Of a stretch of DNA of 59,118 nt, positions 1-12,456 are shown one piece after another. Numbering within the stretch: the first letter of the stretch is position 1; each line of letters starts with the position of its first letter. A program made the position numbers and the translations under genes. The notes beneath the pieces are model-generated. The model saw only the letters and a program-made list of their open reading frames with translations. It had not been told where the DNA came from and ran no database searches. This DNA is from an uncultured Gammaproteobacteria bacterium (GTDB taxonomy: Bacteria; Pseudomonadota; Gammaproteobacteria; GCA-002705445; GCA-002716945). The stretch covers positions 1-59,118 of the forward strand of contig CACAVP010000005.1 of NCBI GenBank assembly GCA_902535975.1, given 5' to 3'.

Positions 1-521
1 GCTAGACCTAGAGAATTGATATTAAGTCTAAGATTATCAAGTTTAATTACATCAAAAAATATTTTAGACATAAGTAATAAATCGATATCTTCATGAATTG
101 ATTCATTACCCATAAACTCAACTCCAAATTGAGTAAATTGTCTGTACCTGCCCTTTTGAGGACGTTCATGTCTAAACATTTGTGTGATGTAGTAAAATCT
201 ATTTTTTTTTATTCCACGATCATAAATTAAGTTATTTTCAAAAGCTAAACGCATAGCAGATGCTGTTCCCTCTGGAATCATGCATACAGTTTCATCATTC
301 TTATCCTTAAATGAGTACATTTCTTTTGTTACAATATCAGAGGACTCCCCAATAGATCTTTTAAATAAGTTAAGTGACTCTAAGGCTGGGATTCTAATTT
401 GCTTCGTATTGAACAAAGGACATATATTATGAATTTTTTCTTCGAGAAATAAAAACTTCTGGCTTTCATCAGGCAGTATATCTCTGAAGCCTCTGATTTT
501 TTTTGAGATTAAGTCAACCAT
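1..521 (-). CDS. hisS: Histidyl-tRNA synthetase, N-terminal part (runs off the window)
   Basis: Charges tRNA-His with histidine in the cytosol. The visible 173 codons begin with the class II synthetase start IRGFRDILPDE, followed by the conserved PEGTA segment and the motif 2 region MFRHERPQKGRYRQF that contacts ATP and the acceptor end. The rest of the catalytic domain and the anticodon-binding domain lie beyond base 1. The ATG overlaps the TAA stop of ndk (TAATG), so translation is probably coupled to it. Reading frame is open throughout and the identification is secure. Confidence 0.95.
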   Translation of the reverse strand, partial: MVDLISKKIRGFRDILPDESQKFLFLEEKIHNICPLFNTKQIRIPALESLNLFKRSIGESSDIVTKEMYSFKDKNDETVCMIPEGTASAMRLAFENNLIYDRGIKKNRFYYITQMFRHERPQKGRYRQFTQFGVEFMGNESIHEDIDLLLMSKIFFDVIKLDNLRLNINSLGL

Positions 522-922
522 TAGTAATTAAAAATAATTGCTATTTCTCTTTCGGCATTAGCATCAGAATCAGATCCATGAACCGAATTGAATGATTTGT
601 CTATTGCATAAAGTTTTCTAATAGTACCCTCTTTTGCAAGCCCTGGATCTGTTGCCCCAATTAGATCTCGAAACAGTCTTACTGCATTATCTTTTTCTAA
701 TATCAATGCAATGATATTACCAGAAGTCATATAGGTGATAAGTTTATCATAAAAAGGTTTTTCTTTATGTGCTTCGTAGAATCTTTCAGCTATTGATTGT
801 GACATTTTCATAAATTTCATATTTCTGACAATAAATCCGTTCTGTTCAATTAGTGCAATTATTTCACCTATAATATTTCTATCAACTGCGTCAGGTTTGA
901 TGAGTGCTAGAGTCCTATTCAT
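521..922 (-). CDS. ndk: Nucleoside diphosphate kinase
   Basis: Transfers phosphate from ATP to nucleoside diphosphates through a phospho-histidine. The 133-residue protein starts MNRTLALIKPDAV and has the active-site motif NSVHGSDS near residues 112-119, with His115 the expected phosphorylated residue. An ATG five codons upstream is open, but the start at 922 has a good GAGGAG ribosome site eight bases away and matches the family N-terminus. It follows iscX by one base and overlaps hisS, so it probably belongs to the tail of the isc transcript. Confidence 0.96.
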   Translation of the reverse strand: MNRTLALIKPDAVDRNIIGEIIALIEQNGFIVRNMKFMKMSQSIAERFYEAHKEKPFYDKLITYMTSGNIIALILEKDNAVRLFRDLIGATDPGLAKEGTIRKLYAIDKSFNSVHGSDSDANAEREIAIIFNY

Positions 923-923
923 A

Positions 924-1121
924 TCAAAGCTCCTCAATCCAATTCATCTGTATTGCTTCTAATATTTTTTCATTTGAATTCTCAGGGATATCGTCAAAGT
1001 TTTCAAGGTCACATACCCATTGGTGAAGATCAGTAAAGCGAATGTACTTTGGGTCGACATCTGGATGTTTCTCCAGAAGCTCAATAGCAATATCTAAACT
1101 ATCAGTCCATTTTAATTTCAC
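924..1121 (-). CDS. iscX: Fe-S assembly protein IscX
   Basis: A 65-residue acidic protein of the IscX (YfhJ) family, which binds the cysteine desulfurase IscS and tunes iron delivery to the Isc machinery. Family signatures are the [13 protein letters not shown] start, the central [16 protein letters not shown] block and the [16 protein letters not shown] block. Its ATG touches the end of fdx, in the usual last position of a gammaproteobacterial isc operon. Confidence 0.95.
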   Translation of the reverse strand: MKLKWTDSLDIAIELLEKHPDVDPKYIRFTDLHQWVCDLENFDDIPENSNEKILEAIQMNWIEEL

Positions 1122-1459
1122 TAGTGATTCTCCGAGGCATGATTAATAGTATATTTAGGAATTTCAACTACAAGGTCATGGTCTGAAATTTTAGCCTGAC
1201 AACTGAGTCTTGACTCTGGTTTTAATCCCCATGCTTTATCTAAGTAGTCATCTTCGTCATCAGTTGGCGGATCAAGTGAGTCATATCCTGCATTAATATA
1301 AATGTGACAAGTAGTACATGCACATGACATTTCGCATGCATGCTCAATTTTTATATTGTTATCCAGAGCTACTTTACAAATCGTATCACCTTCATTGGCA
1401 TCTACCGTAACCCCATCAGGGCATAGATCAGGATTAGGTAAAAAGGTTACTTTTGGCAT
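1121..1459 (-). CDS. fdx: Isc-type [2Fe-2S] ferredoxin
   Basis: Adrenodoxin-type ferredoxin of 112 residues that donates electrons for Fe-S cluster assembly. The four ligands are visible as Cys42, Cys48, Cys51 (C-x5-C-x2-C in [12 protein letters not shown]) and Cys87 (ESRLSC). The acidic DDEDD stretch between the ligands is typical of the partner-binding surface. It lies between hscA (two-base gap) and iscX (one-base overlap), the canonical operon order. Confidence 0.96.
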   Translation of the reverse strand: MPKVTFLPNPDLCPDGVTVDANEGDTICKVALDNNIKIEHACEMSCACTTCHIYINAGYDSLDPPTDDEDDYLDKAWGLKPESRLSCQAKISDHDLVVEIPKYTINHASENH

Positions 1460-1461
1460 GG

Positions 1462-3267
1462 CTAGATTATATCATTAATATCCTTGCCTGCAATTAATGA
1501 CTTGATGCTATTATTCATTCTTCTCTCAACATAAAATTCACAGGTATTTTCTAATTTGCTAATAGCATCTTTAATTTCATTTACATCATTATTAATAACA
1601 GCTTTTTTTAGGTATGATATAGAGTCATTTATTTTAGTCAGCTCATCAGTATTTAATAAATCCTTTCCGTCAGTTTTAATTGCTTCTTCGATAGCATATA
1701 TAGCTCTCTCTGCTTCAACTATGTTCTCTTTCAATAATCGATAATTTTTATCCTCTTCAGCTAGTGCATTTGATGAACTTAGCATTTCTTGAATTTTATC
1801 AGGAGACAAACCATGTGATGGTTTAATCTGTATCAAAGTCTCTTTATTGACAGTTTGCTCTCGAGCACTCACTGTAAGCAATCCATCTGCATCAACTTGA
1901 AACTTAACAATGATTCTTGCAGCACCTGCTACTAATGGTGGTATATCAAGTAAGGTAAACTCTCCTAGAGAGATGCACGCTGATACGTCTTCTCGTTCAC
2001 CCTGAACTACATTTATCATCATTTTTGTTTGACCATCTTTAAAAGTTGTAAATGTTTTTTCTGATGATGTTGGTATTGGTGTATTTCGTGATATAACTTT
2101 CTCTGAGAGACCACCGTATGTTTCAATTCCTAATGATAATGGTAAAACGTCAAGAAGTAACAAGTCATCTTTTGAATTTCCTGATAGAATTTCAGCTTGA
2201 ATTGCAGCTCCTGAAGCAACGACAGTGTCAGGATTTAGGTGATCAAGGATTGATATAGTGTATTTTTCTTTTATTTTATCCTTTATAATTTTCAACCGCG
2301 AGGAACCGCCCACAAGAATTATATTTTGTATATCCTCTCTTAATAGAGATGAGTCGGTAATTGCTGCATCAAGAATGTCAATTGTTCTATCAATCAATGA
2401 TGAAATTATTTTATTAAAATCCTCAAGTGTGATTGAGATATCATACATATCATTGATGGCAACATCATTTTCATATAATTGATGTTTAATATCTTTGGAT
2501 ATACTCAAAAGCTCCCCTACCGATAAATTTTCAGTTTTTTTGAATTTTTTTACTAAATGCTTTGATATTAAACTGTCGATATCATCACCACCTAAGTATG
2601 TGTCTCCTTTTGTAGATAGGACCTTATAAACTCCTTTTTTAATAGAGAGAACAGATACATCAAATGTACCTCCGCCAAAATCATATACAACAAAATTACC
2701 TTCTTTTGTATCGTCAATCCCATATGCAATGGCTGCGGCAGTTGGTTCACTGATAAGTCTTAACACTTTTATATTTGCAATTTCGGCAGCAAGTTTCGTT
2801 GCTTGTCTTTGTACGTCATTAAAGTACGCTGGTACAGTTATAACTGCAGATTCAACTGATAAATTTTTATGTTTCTTAGCAATGTCACATAAATGAGACA
2901 ATATTATTGAGGAAATCTCTGCTGCAGATTTCTTTTGATCATTAATTATTACGTAGGGCAGATCTTTAGTAAGATCCAAATTTAGATTATTAATATTGAG
3001 TGATGATACTTCCTGTGAAGATAAACCCATCAATCTTTTTATTGATTTAACTGATTGAGATTCCTTGGTGTCCCCTACAAGTATCTTTTTTTTAGATTCA
3101 TACACTACCGATGGAATTAACTCAGATTTATCATTTTTAAAGAAAGTTACTTTTTTATTTATACTTTCTGCGATTAATGAGTTACTTGTTCCTAAATCTA
3201 TGCCAACAGAAAATTGTTTTTTTATACTTGGTGAGGAATCAGGGTCAGATATTTGAATTAAAGCCAT
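1462..3267 (-). CDS. hscA: Hsp70-type chaperone HscA
   Basis: Specialised Hsp70 of Fe-S assembly, 601 residues (E. coli about 616). The ATPase domain shows [13 protein letters not shown] near residue 22, [30 protein letters not shown] and [15 protein letters not shown]; the substrate-binding domain begins after [12 protein letters not shown]. Known HscA proteins work with HscB to release clusters from the scaffold IscU, recognising an LPPVK motif. It follows hscB by two bases. No iscU is present in this operon, so its client must be encoded elsewhere or differ. Confidence 0.96.
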   Translation of the reverse strand: MALIQISDPDSSPSIKKQFSVGIDLGTSNSLIAESINKKVTFFKNDKSELIPSVVYESKKKILVGDTKESQSVKSIKRLMGLSSQEVSSLNINNLNLDLTKDLPYVIINDQKKSAAEISSIILSHLCDIAKKHKNLSVESAVITVPAYFNDVQRQATKLAAEIANIKVLRLISEPTAAAIAYGIDDTKEGNFVVYDFGGGTFDVSVLSIKKGVYKVLSTKGDTYLGGDDIDSLISKHLVKKFKKTENLSVGELLSISKDIKHQLYENDVAINDMYDISITLEDFNKIISSLIDRTIDILDAAITDSSLLREDIQNIILVGGSSRLKIIKDKIKEKYTISILDHLNPDTVVASGAAIQAEILSGNSKDDLLLLDVLPLSLGIETYGGLSEKVISRNTPIPTSSEKTFTTFKDGQTKMMINVVQGEREDVSACISLGEFTLLDIPPLVAGAARIIVKFQVDADGLLTVSAREQTVNKETLIQIKPSHGLSPDKIQEMLSSSNALAEEDKNYRLLKENIVEAERAIYAIEEAIKTDGKDLLNTDELTKINDSISYLKKAVINNDVNEIKDAISKLENTCEFYVERRMNNSIKSLIAGKDINDII

Positions 3268-3269
3268 AC

Positions 3270-3761
3270 TTAGATACTCAGCTGGCGTATATTTTTTTTG
3301 TAAAACTTTATCATAGAATTATTTTCATAAAGTATATCAAAGTCTCGATTATTTAAATTATTTTGCATCTCTAAGATAATTGTTTTAATTTCAATCGATA
3401 TTTCATTTTGAATACCCTTGTATTGACTAGGATTAGCATTTTCAATTTTTTCAGAGAGCATCATCTGATCAGTTAGAAAGTTAGTATTTTTGAATGTTAT
3501 GTGTTCTTCTTTTGAATAATTATTTATTTGTAATATATAATCAACTCTCTCAACAAGATCACTCAATGTGTTATATGCATCATTTATATATGTAGATATT
3601 CTTGTTGCCATACTTTTTTCTAGATTACTTGCATTTACAAATTTATCTGGATGGAATTCAGACTGCAATGTTAGATATTTTTTATTTAGATGTTCTATAT
3701 CAATAGTTATCTGTGCTTCGATACCAAATATCTCAAAATAATTAAGATTTAAGAGCGACAT
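3270..3761 (-). CDS. hscB: J-domain co-chaperone HscB
   Basis: A 163-residue J-protein that stimulates HscA and, in characterised systems, delivers IscU to it. The N-terminal J-domain has the diagnostic HPD tripeptide at residues 37-39 (SEFHPDKF), followed by a helical C-terminal domain including the LSEKIEN segment common to HscB. The start overlaps the stop of iscA by one base. The length is slightly short of the E. coli protein (171) but complete. Confidence 0.93.
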   Translation of the reverse strand: MSLLNLNYFEIFGIEAQITIDIEHLNKKYLTLQSEFHPDKFVNASNLEKSMATRISTYINDAYNTLSDLVERVDYILQINNYSKEEHITFKNTNFLTDQMMLSEKIENANPSQYKGIQNEISIEIKTIILEMQNNLNNRDFDILYENNSMIKFYKKNIRQLSI

Positions 3762-4081
3762 TAGACGTTGAAGCTTTCACCACAACCACAAGTATCTTTT
3801 ACATTAGGATTATTAAATTTAAATCCCTCATTAATACCCTCTTTAGCAAAATCAACCTCTGTTCCCTTTAGATATACATAACTTTTAGGATTGATGATTA
3901 GTGTAATTCCTTTGTCTAAGAAGATATTATCATCGTCATTGTGCTTGTCTGCAAATTCTATAACATATGCTAAACCTGAACATCCAGTAGTTTTGACACC
4001 GAGCCTTATGCCAACTCCCTTCCCTCTTTGTTGTAGTTGAGATTTAATGTGTTCGGCTGCTTTTTCAGTTACGCTAATCAT
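3761..4081 (-). CDS. iscA: A-type Fe-S carrier IscA
   Basis: Cluster or iron carrier of 106 residues. The three conserved cysteines are Cys34 (TTGCSGLAY) and Cys98/Cys100 (DTCGCGESF), the A-type signature. I place the start at the internal ATG giving [12 protein letters not shown], which matches the family N-terminus; the longer frame would overlap iscS. It begins directly after iscS, where iscU would normally intervene. The protein has no IscU features and is not a fusion. Confidence 0.93.
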   Translation of the reverse strand: MISVTEKAAEHIKSQLQQRGKGVGIRLGVKTTGCSGLAYVIEFADKHNDDDNIFLDKGITLIINPKSYVYLKGTEVDFAKEGINEGFKFNNPNVKDTCGCGESFNV

Positions 4082-4086
4082 CAGGG

Positions 4087-5334
4087 TTAGTGAGTATTCC
4101 ATTTAATTGATTTGATGTCTATTCCATCTTTATACATATCCCATAGCGGCGATAAGTTACGAAGCTTTTCAACAGATTTCTTGAGTAGATCAACTGCATA
4201 ATCGACTTCATCTTCAGTGGTGTATTTCCCAATAGTAATTCGGATAGAACTGTGTGCTAACTCGTCATCTCTTCCAAGTGCTCTGAGTACATAACTGGGC
4301 TCTAAGCTAGCAGATGTACATGCTGAGCCTGATGATACCGCAATATCTTTGATCGCCATAATCAAACTCTCGCCTTCAACATAGTTGAAACTAATATTCA
4401 GATTACCTGGAATTCTATTTTCAAGATCGCCATTGAGATATATTTCTTCGACATCTTTAAGTTGATTCCAGAACTTATCTCTCAATTTTTTTATTTTTTT
4501 ATTATCATCTTCCATCTCTTCTCTCGCGATCTTAAAAGCCTCTCCCATACCAACTATTTGGTGTGTTGGTAATGTGCCAGATCGAAAACCTCTTTCATGT
4601 CCACCGCCATGCATTTGTGACTCTAACCTAACTCTCGGCTTTCTTCTAACATAGAGTGCACCAATCCCTTTTGGACCATATACTTTATGTGCAGAAAGCG
4701 ATAACAAATCTACATTGAACTTATCAACATCGATTTCAACCTTTCCTGGACTTTGTGCAGCATCGACATGAAATAAAATCTTTCTCTCTCTTAGGAGAGC
4801 TCCAATTTTTTCAAGATCTTGAATCACACCTATTTCATTGTTTACATGCATAATCGAAACTAATAGAGTTTGGTCAGTAATTGCAGATTTTAGTTTTTCC
4901 AAATCCAAAAGACCGTTAGGTTCCGGATCAAGATATGTTACTGAGTATCCCTCTAATTCCAGTTGCCTCATCGTATCAAGAACAGCTTTATGCTCTGTTG
5001 ATAGAGTAATAAGGTGGTTACCCTTTGACTTATAAAAGTGTGCCGCTCCTTTTATTGCTAGGTTATTGGATTCAGTTGCTCCACTTGTCCAGACAATTTC
5101 TTTTGTATCACATTTAATTAAATCAGCTACATTTTTTCTTGCATCTTTTATGAGTTGATCACTATCCCAACCAAAAGAGTGTGATCTCGACGCAGGATTT
5201 CCAAATGCGCCATCAAGAGTTAAACATTCAGACATTTTGGTCGCAACTCTTTTATCGACAGGCGTAGTAGAAGAGTAGTCCAAATAAATTGGGATACTCA
5301 ATGAGTTGTTATTTTTTTTTAAATTAGTTGACAT
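4087..5334 (-). CDS. iscS: Cysteine desulfurase IscS
   Basis: PLP enzyme that takes sulfur from cysteine as an enzyme persulfide. At 415 residues it shows the PLP lysine at about Lys217 (SAHKVYG) and the mobile-loop cysteine at about Cys339 ([10 protein letters not shown]), typical of group I NifS/IscS. The C-terminal tail [16 protein letters not shown] is kept; in E. coli this region docks IscU. The chosen ATG has a GGGAGG site nine bases upstream and overlaps the end of iscR by 11 bases. An upstream in-frame ATG seven codons earlier is less likely. Confidence 0.97.
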   Translation of the reverse strand: MSTNLKKNNNSLSIPIYLDYSSTTPVDKRVATKMSECLTLDGAFGNPASRSHSFGWDSDQLIKDARKNVADLIKCDTKEIVWTSGATESNNLAIKGAAHFYKSKGNHLITLSTEHKAVLDTMRQLELEGYSVTYLDPEPNGLLDLEKLKSAITDQTLLVSIMHVNNEIGVIQDLEKIGALLRERKILFHVDAAQSPGKVEIDVDKFNVDLLSLSAHKVYGPKGIGALYVRRKPRVRLESQMHGGGHERGFRSGTLPTHQIVGMGEAFKIAREEMEDDNKKIKKLRDKFWNQLKDVEEIYLNGDLENRIPGNLNISFNYVEGESLIMAIKDIAVSSGSACTSASLEPSYVLRALGRDDELAHSSIRITIGKYTTEDEVDYAVDLLKKSVEKLRNLSPLWDMYKDGIDIKSIKWNTH

Positions 5335-5770
5335 TGGCACTATCCTCCCTTGCATCCTGCAAATTGTGCACCGTATTATTTGTTACAACATCTCCAATTG
5401 TAATGTTTTTCATATAATCAGAAATAATCGTATTGAGTCCTGTCCACACATGGTGGGTAGAGCAAGGTTTATCTTTCTGACAATTTAGGCTACCGCCACA
5501 TAGAGTTTGATCTATGTTCTCCTCTACAGCGGTTATAATTTCATAAAGCGAAATTTCGTTAGCCTCTTTATTCAACATGTAACCACCACCCGGTCCTCGT
5601 TGACTTTTAACGACACCATAGTTTTTAAGTTTACAAAAAAGCTGCTCTAAATAAGATAGAGAGATAGATTGCCTCTCAGACACGTCTTTTAACGAAACAG
5701 CAGTATCTATATTATTTGCTAAATCTATAACAGCAGTAATGGCATATCTTGATTTAGTACTTAATTTCAT
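5324..5770 (-). CDS. iscR: Rrf2-family Fe-S regulator IscR
   Basis: A 148-residue [2Fe-2S]-binding repressor that in E. coli shuts down its own isc operon when clusters are plentiful. The winged-helix N-terminus includes [19 protein letters not shown] and RGPGGGYML. Cluster ligands are Cys91, Cys97, Cys103 and a nearby His (CSTHHVW), the IscR spacing. An intact type 1 operator lies 14 bases upstream of the ATG. The candidate promoter leaves almost no leader, so the mRNA may be leaderless. Confidence 0.96.
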   Translation of the reverse strand: MKLSTKSRYAITAVIDLANNIDTAVSLKDVSERQSISLSYLEQLFCKLKNYGVVKSQRGPGGGYMLNKEANEISLYEIITAVEENIDQTLCGGSLNCQKDKPCSTHHVWTGLNTIISDYMKNITIGDVVTNNTVHNLQDAREDSANVN

Positions 5771-5784
5771 GCTGAAATTATTAT

Positions 5785-5809
5785 ATACCTGACTGATACA
5801 GTCAACTAT
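5785..5809 (-). promoter_or_regulatory. IscR type 1 operator and overlapping iscR promoter
   Basis: Read on the minus strand, this 25-bp site starts ATAGTTGACTGTA and ends TCAGTCAGGTAT. It fits every position of the published E. coli type 1 IscR consensus as I remember it (half-sites GACT and AGTC with flanking ATA and TAT). The -35-like TTGACT (5800-5805) lies inside it, followed by TATAAT/AATAAT-type -10 candidates at 5777-5785. It overlaps the trmJ stop codon by one base. Holo-IscR binding here would block the promoter, giving autoregulation. Confidence 0.85.
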
Positions 5810-6525
5810 TATTTTTTTAGGGCTTTTTCTATGCTTGAGAGAACACCTAATAGAAGATCTGCCTCATTTTTACTAAATTTTGACTTATTAAAGATAATAT
5901 GAACATTTTGAGTGAGTGATTTCTTGTTCTTGTTTGTAATGATATTTAAGTAAGACATAATTGCCAAAAACATTTGTATGATATGGCTTTTTGTCGAATG
6001 AGATGCGAGCTGAGTCTCTTGATTTCTTATTGGCTCATCTCTCTTATTAAAATTCTTAAAATACTCATATGAAAATATTTGAACAGCAGATGCTAGATTA
6101 AGAGACGTATATGCATTGTCTGTGGGGATGCATACAATGTGATTACATAGTTGAACTTCCTCGTTTGATAAACCAGATTGTTCATTACCAAAAACTATAG
6201 ATACTTCATCATTTTCATAATTCTTTAGAGTTACAAACAATTCATCCATTGTTAGTGATGGTACATTAGATTTTCTAGATCTTGCAGAAAATCCGATCAC
6301 CAAACTAGAATCGAGTAATGATTTACCGAGACTATCAACGACTCTCGCTTGATCTAATATATCTTTACATCCCACTGCATTAGCATCAGCTACTTCAGAT
6401 GGGAAATTTTTTGGCGATACTAAAGTTAGTTTTTTTAAACCCATTGTTTTCATTGCTCTAGCTGAAGAACCAATGTTGCCTGGATGACTCGTTTTGACTA
6501 AAACAATATTAATATTTGACGACAT
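5809..6525 (-). CDS. trmJ: tRNA (cytidine/uridine-2'-O-)-methyltransferase TrmJ
   Basis: SPOUT methyltransferase that methylates the 2'-O of nucleotide 32 in the tRNA anticodon loop. The 238-residue protein starts MSSNINIVLVKTSHPGNIGSSARA, has the SAM-binding knot strands IVFGNEQSGLSNEE and CIPTDNAYTSLNLASAVQI, and ends in the TrmJ-type C-terminal extension. The open frame extends upstream, but that extension runs into the divergent gene and lacks family similarity. The neighbourhood iscR-trmJ-suhB is as in E. coli. Confidence 0.92.
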   Translation of the reverse strand: MSSNINIVLVKTSHPGNIGSSARAMKTMGLKKLTLVSPKNFPSEVADANAVGCKDILDQARVVDSLGKSLLDSSLVIGFSARSRKSNVPSLTMDELFVTLKNYENDEVSIVFGNEQSGLSNEEVQLCNHIVCIPTDNAYTSLNLASAVQIFSYEYFKNFNKRDEPIRNQETQLASHSTKSHIIQMFLAIMSYLNIITNKNKKSLTQNVHIIFNKSKFSKNEADLLLGVLSSIEKALKK

Positions 6526-6558
6526 AATGTAATATACACTATCTAACAAATTAATATT

Positions 6559-7287
6559 ATGCAACCAAGACTGAATATAGCAAAATCTGCATGCGAAATT
6601 ATTCGTGAAGAAGTGAGACGACTTTTTACTAATAAAAGTTCTGACGCTCTCAGAAATATGCCAGTTAGAGAGATTCTTGCAAGCAAAGCAGTCGAGCATA
6701 TTAATACATATTATAAATTAGGTGAAAGTGACTTTATTCATTTTACCTACCTTGATGACAGAAGAAGATTAAAAATTGATAATCCTGATATTATCTACAA
6801 CAACGATTCACATGACGATAATTCATATGTTTGGGTCTTTAGTTTTTTAAATGATTATGAAAACTTCTGTAGGAAATTACCTTTTTGGACATTATCGATA
6901 TCAATAGAACAAAATAAAGAGACTAAGTTTTCTATAATATCAAATCCAATTATTGACTTGTTAACTTTTAGTGAGAGAGGTTCTGGGTCAGTAAATAATC
7001 AGAGAAAAATAAGGTCTTTAACCTCATCTGAAGATATTTTAGTTTGCAAGTCAGATGATATTCCTTTACCTGATATACTATCTAAATACAACACTCTATC
7101 TTTGAATTCAAAGTCTATCGAGTTAATTTATCTTTCAATGGGAATAATAGATTTCTATGTCATGAGTAAAGATGATACTAAGAAATTTCAAGATTGTATG
7201 CTTATAGCAAAAGAGGCAGGTATATTAAGTAAACAGCTTAGTGATTATATTATCCTTGCGAATGAGAAAAATATGAATCGACTTTGA
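6559..7287 (+). CDS. suhB: SuhB-like inositol monophosphatase-fold protein, catalytic residues lost
   Basis: A 242-residue protein in the suhB position, divergent from trmJ. The start MQPRLNIAKSACEII and the blocks LPFWTLSISIEQN and SIELIYLSMGIIDFY...AKEAGI align by eye with SuhB. The metal-binding DPLDGTTNF motif is replaced by VFSFLNDYENF (about 93-103), and the C-terminal WDxAAG by KKFQDCM (about 208-214), so phosphatase activity is not expected. In E. coli SuhB also serves rRNA transcription antitermination without needing catalysis, and that role may be what survives. The assignment rests on pattern and synteny. Confidence 0.7.
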   Translation: MQPRLNIAKSACEIIREEVRRLFTNKSSDALRNMPVREILASKAVEHINTYYKLGESDFIHFTYLDDRRRLKIDNPDIIYNNDSHDDNSYVWVFSFLNDYENFCRKLPFWTLSISIEQNKETKFSIISNPIIDLLTFSERGSGSVNNQRKIRSLTSSEDILVCKSDDIPLPDILSKYNTLSLNSKSIELIYLSMGIIDFYVMSKDDTKKFQDCMLIAKEAGILSKQLSDYIILANEKNMNRL

Positions 7288-7290
7288 TTT

Positions 7291-8181
7291 CTAACTATCC
7301 TCTGGCCTTTGGATTCCAAAGTATGAAAGGCTCGTGCTTGCTACAAATATTGATGAGTATGTTCCAACAATTATGCCTATAAACATTGCAATAGAAAAGT
7401 TTTTGACAGCATCACCACCAAATATCAATAACGATATAATGACAAGTAACGTAGTTAAGGATGTGACAAGCGTTCTCGATAGAGTTTGATTAATTGACTT
7501 ATCAAGTACATCAAAAATAGATAATTTTCGTAAAATTATATTGTTCTCTCTTATTCTGTCGAACACTACTATTGAGTCATTCAGTGAATATCCAATTACA
7601 GCTAAAATAGCAGCCAAAACACTTAGGTCAAATGTCAACTCGAATAACGAGAAAACTCCTAGTGTAATTATTACATCATGTATTAGTGCAGTGATTGCAC
7701 CTAAACCATATATAAGTTCAAATCTTATAGCCACATAGATTAAAATACTAAAAAGAGCAATTAACATTGCCCACTCCCCTTTCTCCCTTAGCTCACTTCC
7801 AACTTGAGCTCCAACATACTCTAGTTTGGATATAGTAAATGACTCATCAGAAAATATATCATTCAGAAAATTATTTATATTATTCTTTTTAAATATTTCC
7901 TCGTCTTTCAATTTGATTAAGACATCTTTACTCGATCCATAAAGTTGGACAGTGACATCTTCAATATTAGATTCTGAAAATTTATTCTCTATGTTTACAA
8001 TAGAAATTTGCTTATCAAACTTTAATTGAACAATATACCCACTTGAAAAATCTATTCCAAAATTAAATCCTTTTATGACGATACTCGCTAGGCAAATGAT
8101 AAGTAATATCGATGATATAAATATGGGCATTCTTCTGATTGCCATAAATTTTATATCTATGTCTTTTATCAATCTAAGCAT
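7291..8181 (-). CDS. secF: Protein translocase subunit SecF
   Basis: Inner-membrane partner of SecD that uses the proton gradient to aid late steps of Sec export. The 296-residue protein has one N-terminal membrane segment (about residues 19-37), a periplasmic domain containing the FGIDFSSGYIVQLKF motif, and five further C-terminal segments including VIGYSLNDSIVVFDRIREN, the RND-type signature. Its ATG overlaps the secD stop. The 3' end faces the SuhB-like gene with three bases between. Confidence 0.96.
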   Translation of the reverse strand: MLRLIKDIDIKFMAIRRMPIFISSILLIICLASIVIKGFNFGIDFSSGYIVQLKFDKQISIVNIENKFSESNIEDVTVQLYGSSKDVLIKLKDEEIFKKNNINNFLNDIFSDESFTISKLEYVGAQVGSELREKGEWAMLIALFSILIYVAIRFELIYGLGAITALIHDVIITLGVFSLFELTFDLSVLAAILAVIGYSLNDSIVVFDRIRENNIILRKLSIFDVLDKSINQTLSRTLVTSLTTLLVIISLLIFGGDAVKNFSIAMFIGIIVGTYSSIFVASTSLSYFGIQRPEDS

Positions 8182-9964
8182 TAGATAGATAAACCTTTGT
8201 TAGTTTTGTTTTCGTATATGATGCTAATAATTGCTCTAGTTCCAATGATAGCCGTGAACATAGAAGACAAAATGCCTATAACTAATGTAACTGCAAAGCC
8301 TTTCACAACACCTGTTCCAATGGTTAATAATGCAATTGCAGCAATAAGTGTTGTAATATTTGCATCAGAAATTGTTGAGAAGGCTTTGTTGTACCCAGAG
8401 ATAATACTTGCGTTAGGACTGTTGCCGTTGAATAGTTCCTCTCTGATACGCTCATAAATGAGAACATTAGCATCTACTGCCATGCCGACTGTCAAGACTA
8501 TACCAGCAATTCCAGAGAGTGTTAGTGTTGCTTGAAATAAAGATAAAGTAGCAGTGATGATAAGAATGTTTGCAATTAGTGCCAAATTCGCGACTAGTCC
8601 AAAATTCTTATAATATATAAACATAAATAATATAACGAGTATCATGCCAAGTATCATCGAATCTCTTCCAGAGATAATATTTTCGCTACCTAAGCTGGGG
8701 CCTACTGTTCGCTCCTCTATGATACTCATAGGTGCACTCAATGAACCAGACCGTAAAAGTATAGCCAAATCTTTGGCTTCCTGCATATCAATACCGGTGA
8801 TTTGAAAACGTTTGCTAAAAGCCTCTCTAATAGTAGCAACATTTATAATTTCACTTTTGTCTTGCTCAACAAAGACAACAGCCATTGTATTTCCAATATT
8901 TCTTGATGTCGTCTCAAGCATATTTGAGGCACCAAAAGAACTTAAATTAACAAAAACTGCAGGTTGATTCGTTTGACTATCAAATCCTGAATTTGCACCC
9001 TCTATGTCTTTACCTGAAGCAATGACATTTCTCGAGAGTAATACAGGTGATCCATTTTTATGTCTATATAGAATAGATTCGCTTACCGTATTTGTTCCAA
9101 TAGTCTCGGAAGCAGTCCAATCGTCAGGCGAACCTTTTGTGAGTCTAAATTCTAGTGTAGCTGTTGAACCAAGTATATTTTTAGCTCTAGTTGAATCTTG
9201 AAGACCCGGTAATTGGACAATAATTCTATCCTTTCCTTGTCTTTGTATGATGGGCTGAGATACACCTAATTCATCAACTCTTGATCGAAGTATAGCTAAA
9301 TTCTTAGTCATTGATGCTTTAACATCATCAGCGAAAGATTCCTCAGATAGCCTTGCAACTATATTTTTTTGTTCACCTTCCTCGAGTAGACTTATATCGT
9401 AATCGCTAAATGTATCAGATAATGCATCAAGAGTTTGTGTGTTGATATTTTTATTTATTAGAACAAATTTCACCTCACTATTATCATTGATCACATTTGA
9501 ATACCTTACGCCATTATCGATTAAAAAGTTTCTTAGATTAGTTTCTAATTGATTAGCTCTAGACTTTCTGACATTTTCAGTATCAATTTGTAAGAGAAAG
9601 TGAACACCGCCTTTAAGATCGAGCCCAAGTGAGACTGGCTGGGCGTTTATTGCATTTAGCCATTTTGGAATCTGATTATAATTACTCAAAGTATATTTGA
9701 ACTTCTTATCACTGCTCAATTTATTGTATGCACTTAGTTGATCATCAATTGACTTGAAAAAAATACTGTTTCCATCTACTCCCATATGGGGAATCGATTT
9801 ATCCTCTGTCAGCTTATTTAGCTCAACTTTTGATAAGTCTCTATTCTCATAATTTGTAACGTTTATAGAAGGATAAGTCTCATAGAAATTTGGAAGTGTA
9901 TATACAACGGCATAAACCATTACTAAGATCACTAAAATATATTTCCAAAGCGGATATCTAGACA

Positions 9965-9965
<1 letters not shown>
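8181..9965 (-). CDS. secD: Protein translocase subunit SecD
   Basis: 594-residue inner-membrane SecD. Visible features are the N-terminal membrane segment (about 9-25), the P1 periplasmic region with LGLDLKGGVHFLLQID, a second conserved block IVQLPGLQDSTRAKNILG, and a C-terminal five-segment membrane domain with TVGMAVDANVLIYERIREEL. It sits between yajC and secF, touching both, in the usual operon order. Confidence 0.97.
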
Positions 9966-12397
<2,432 letters not shown>

Positions 12398-12456
12398 AAA
12401 ATTGAATTATAGATTATGATTATTGCAAATGTAAAAGAAATTTGATACAAAACATT

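Noticed and set aside
4081-4087. A hidden or fused iscU between iscS and iscA
   Set aside because: Only five bases separate the two genes, and neither neighbour carries IscU motifs; iscU is absent here rather than overlooked.
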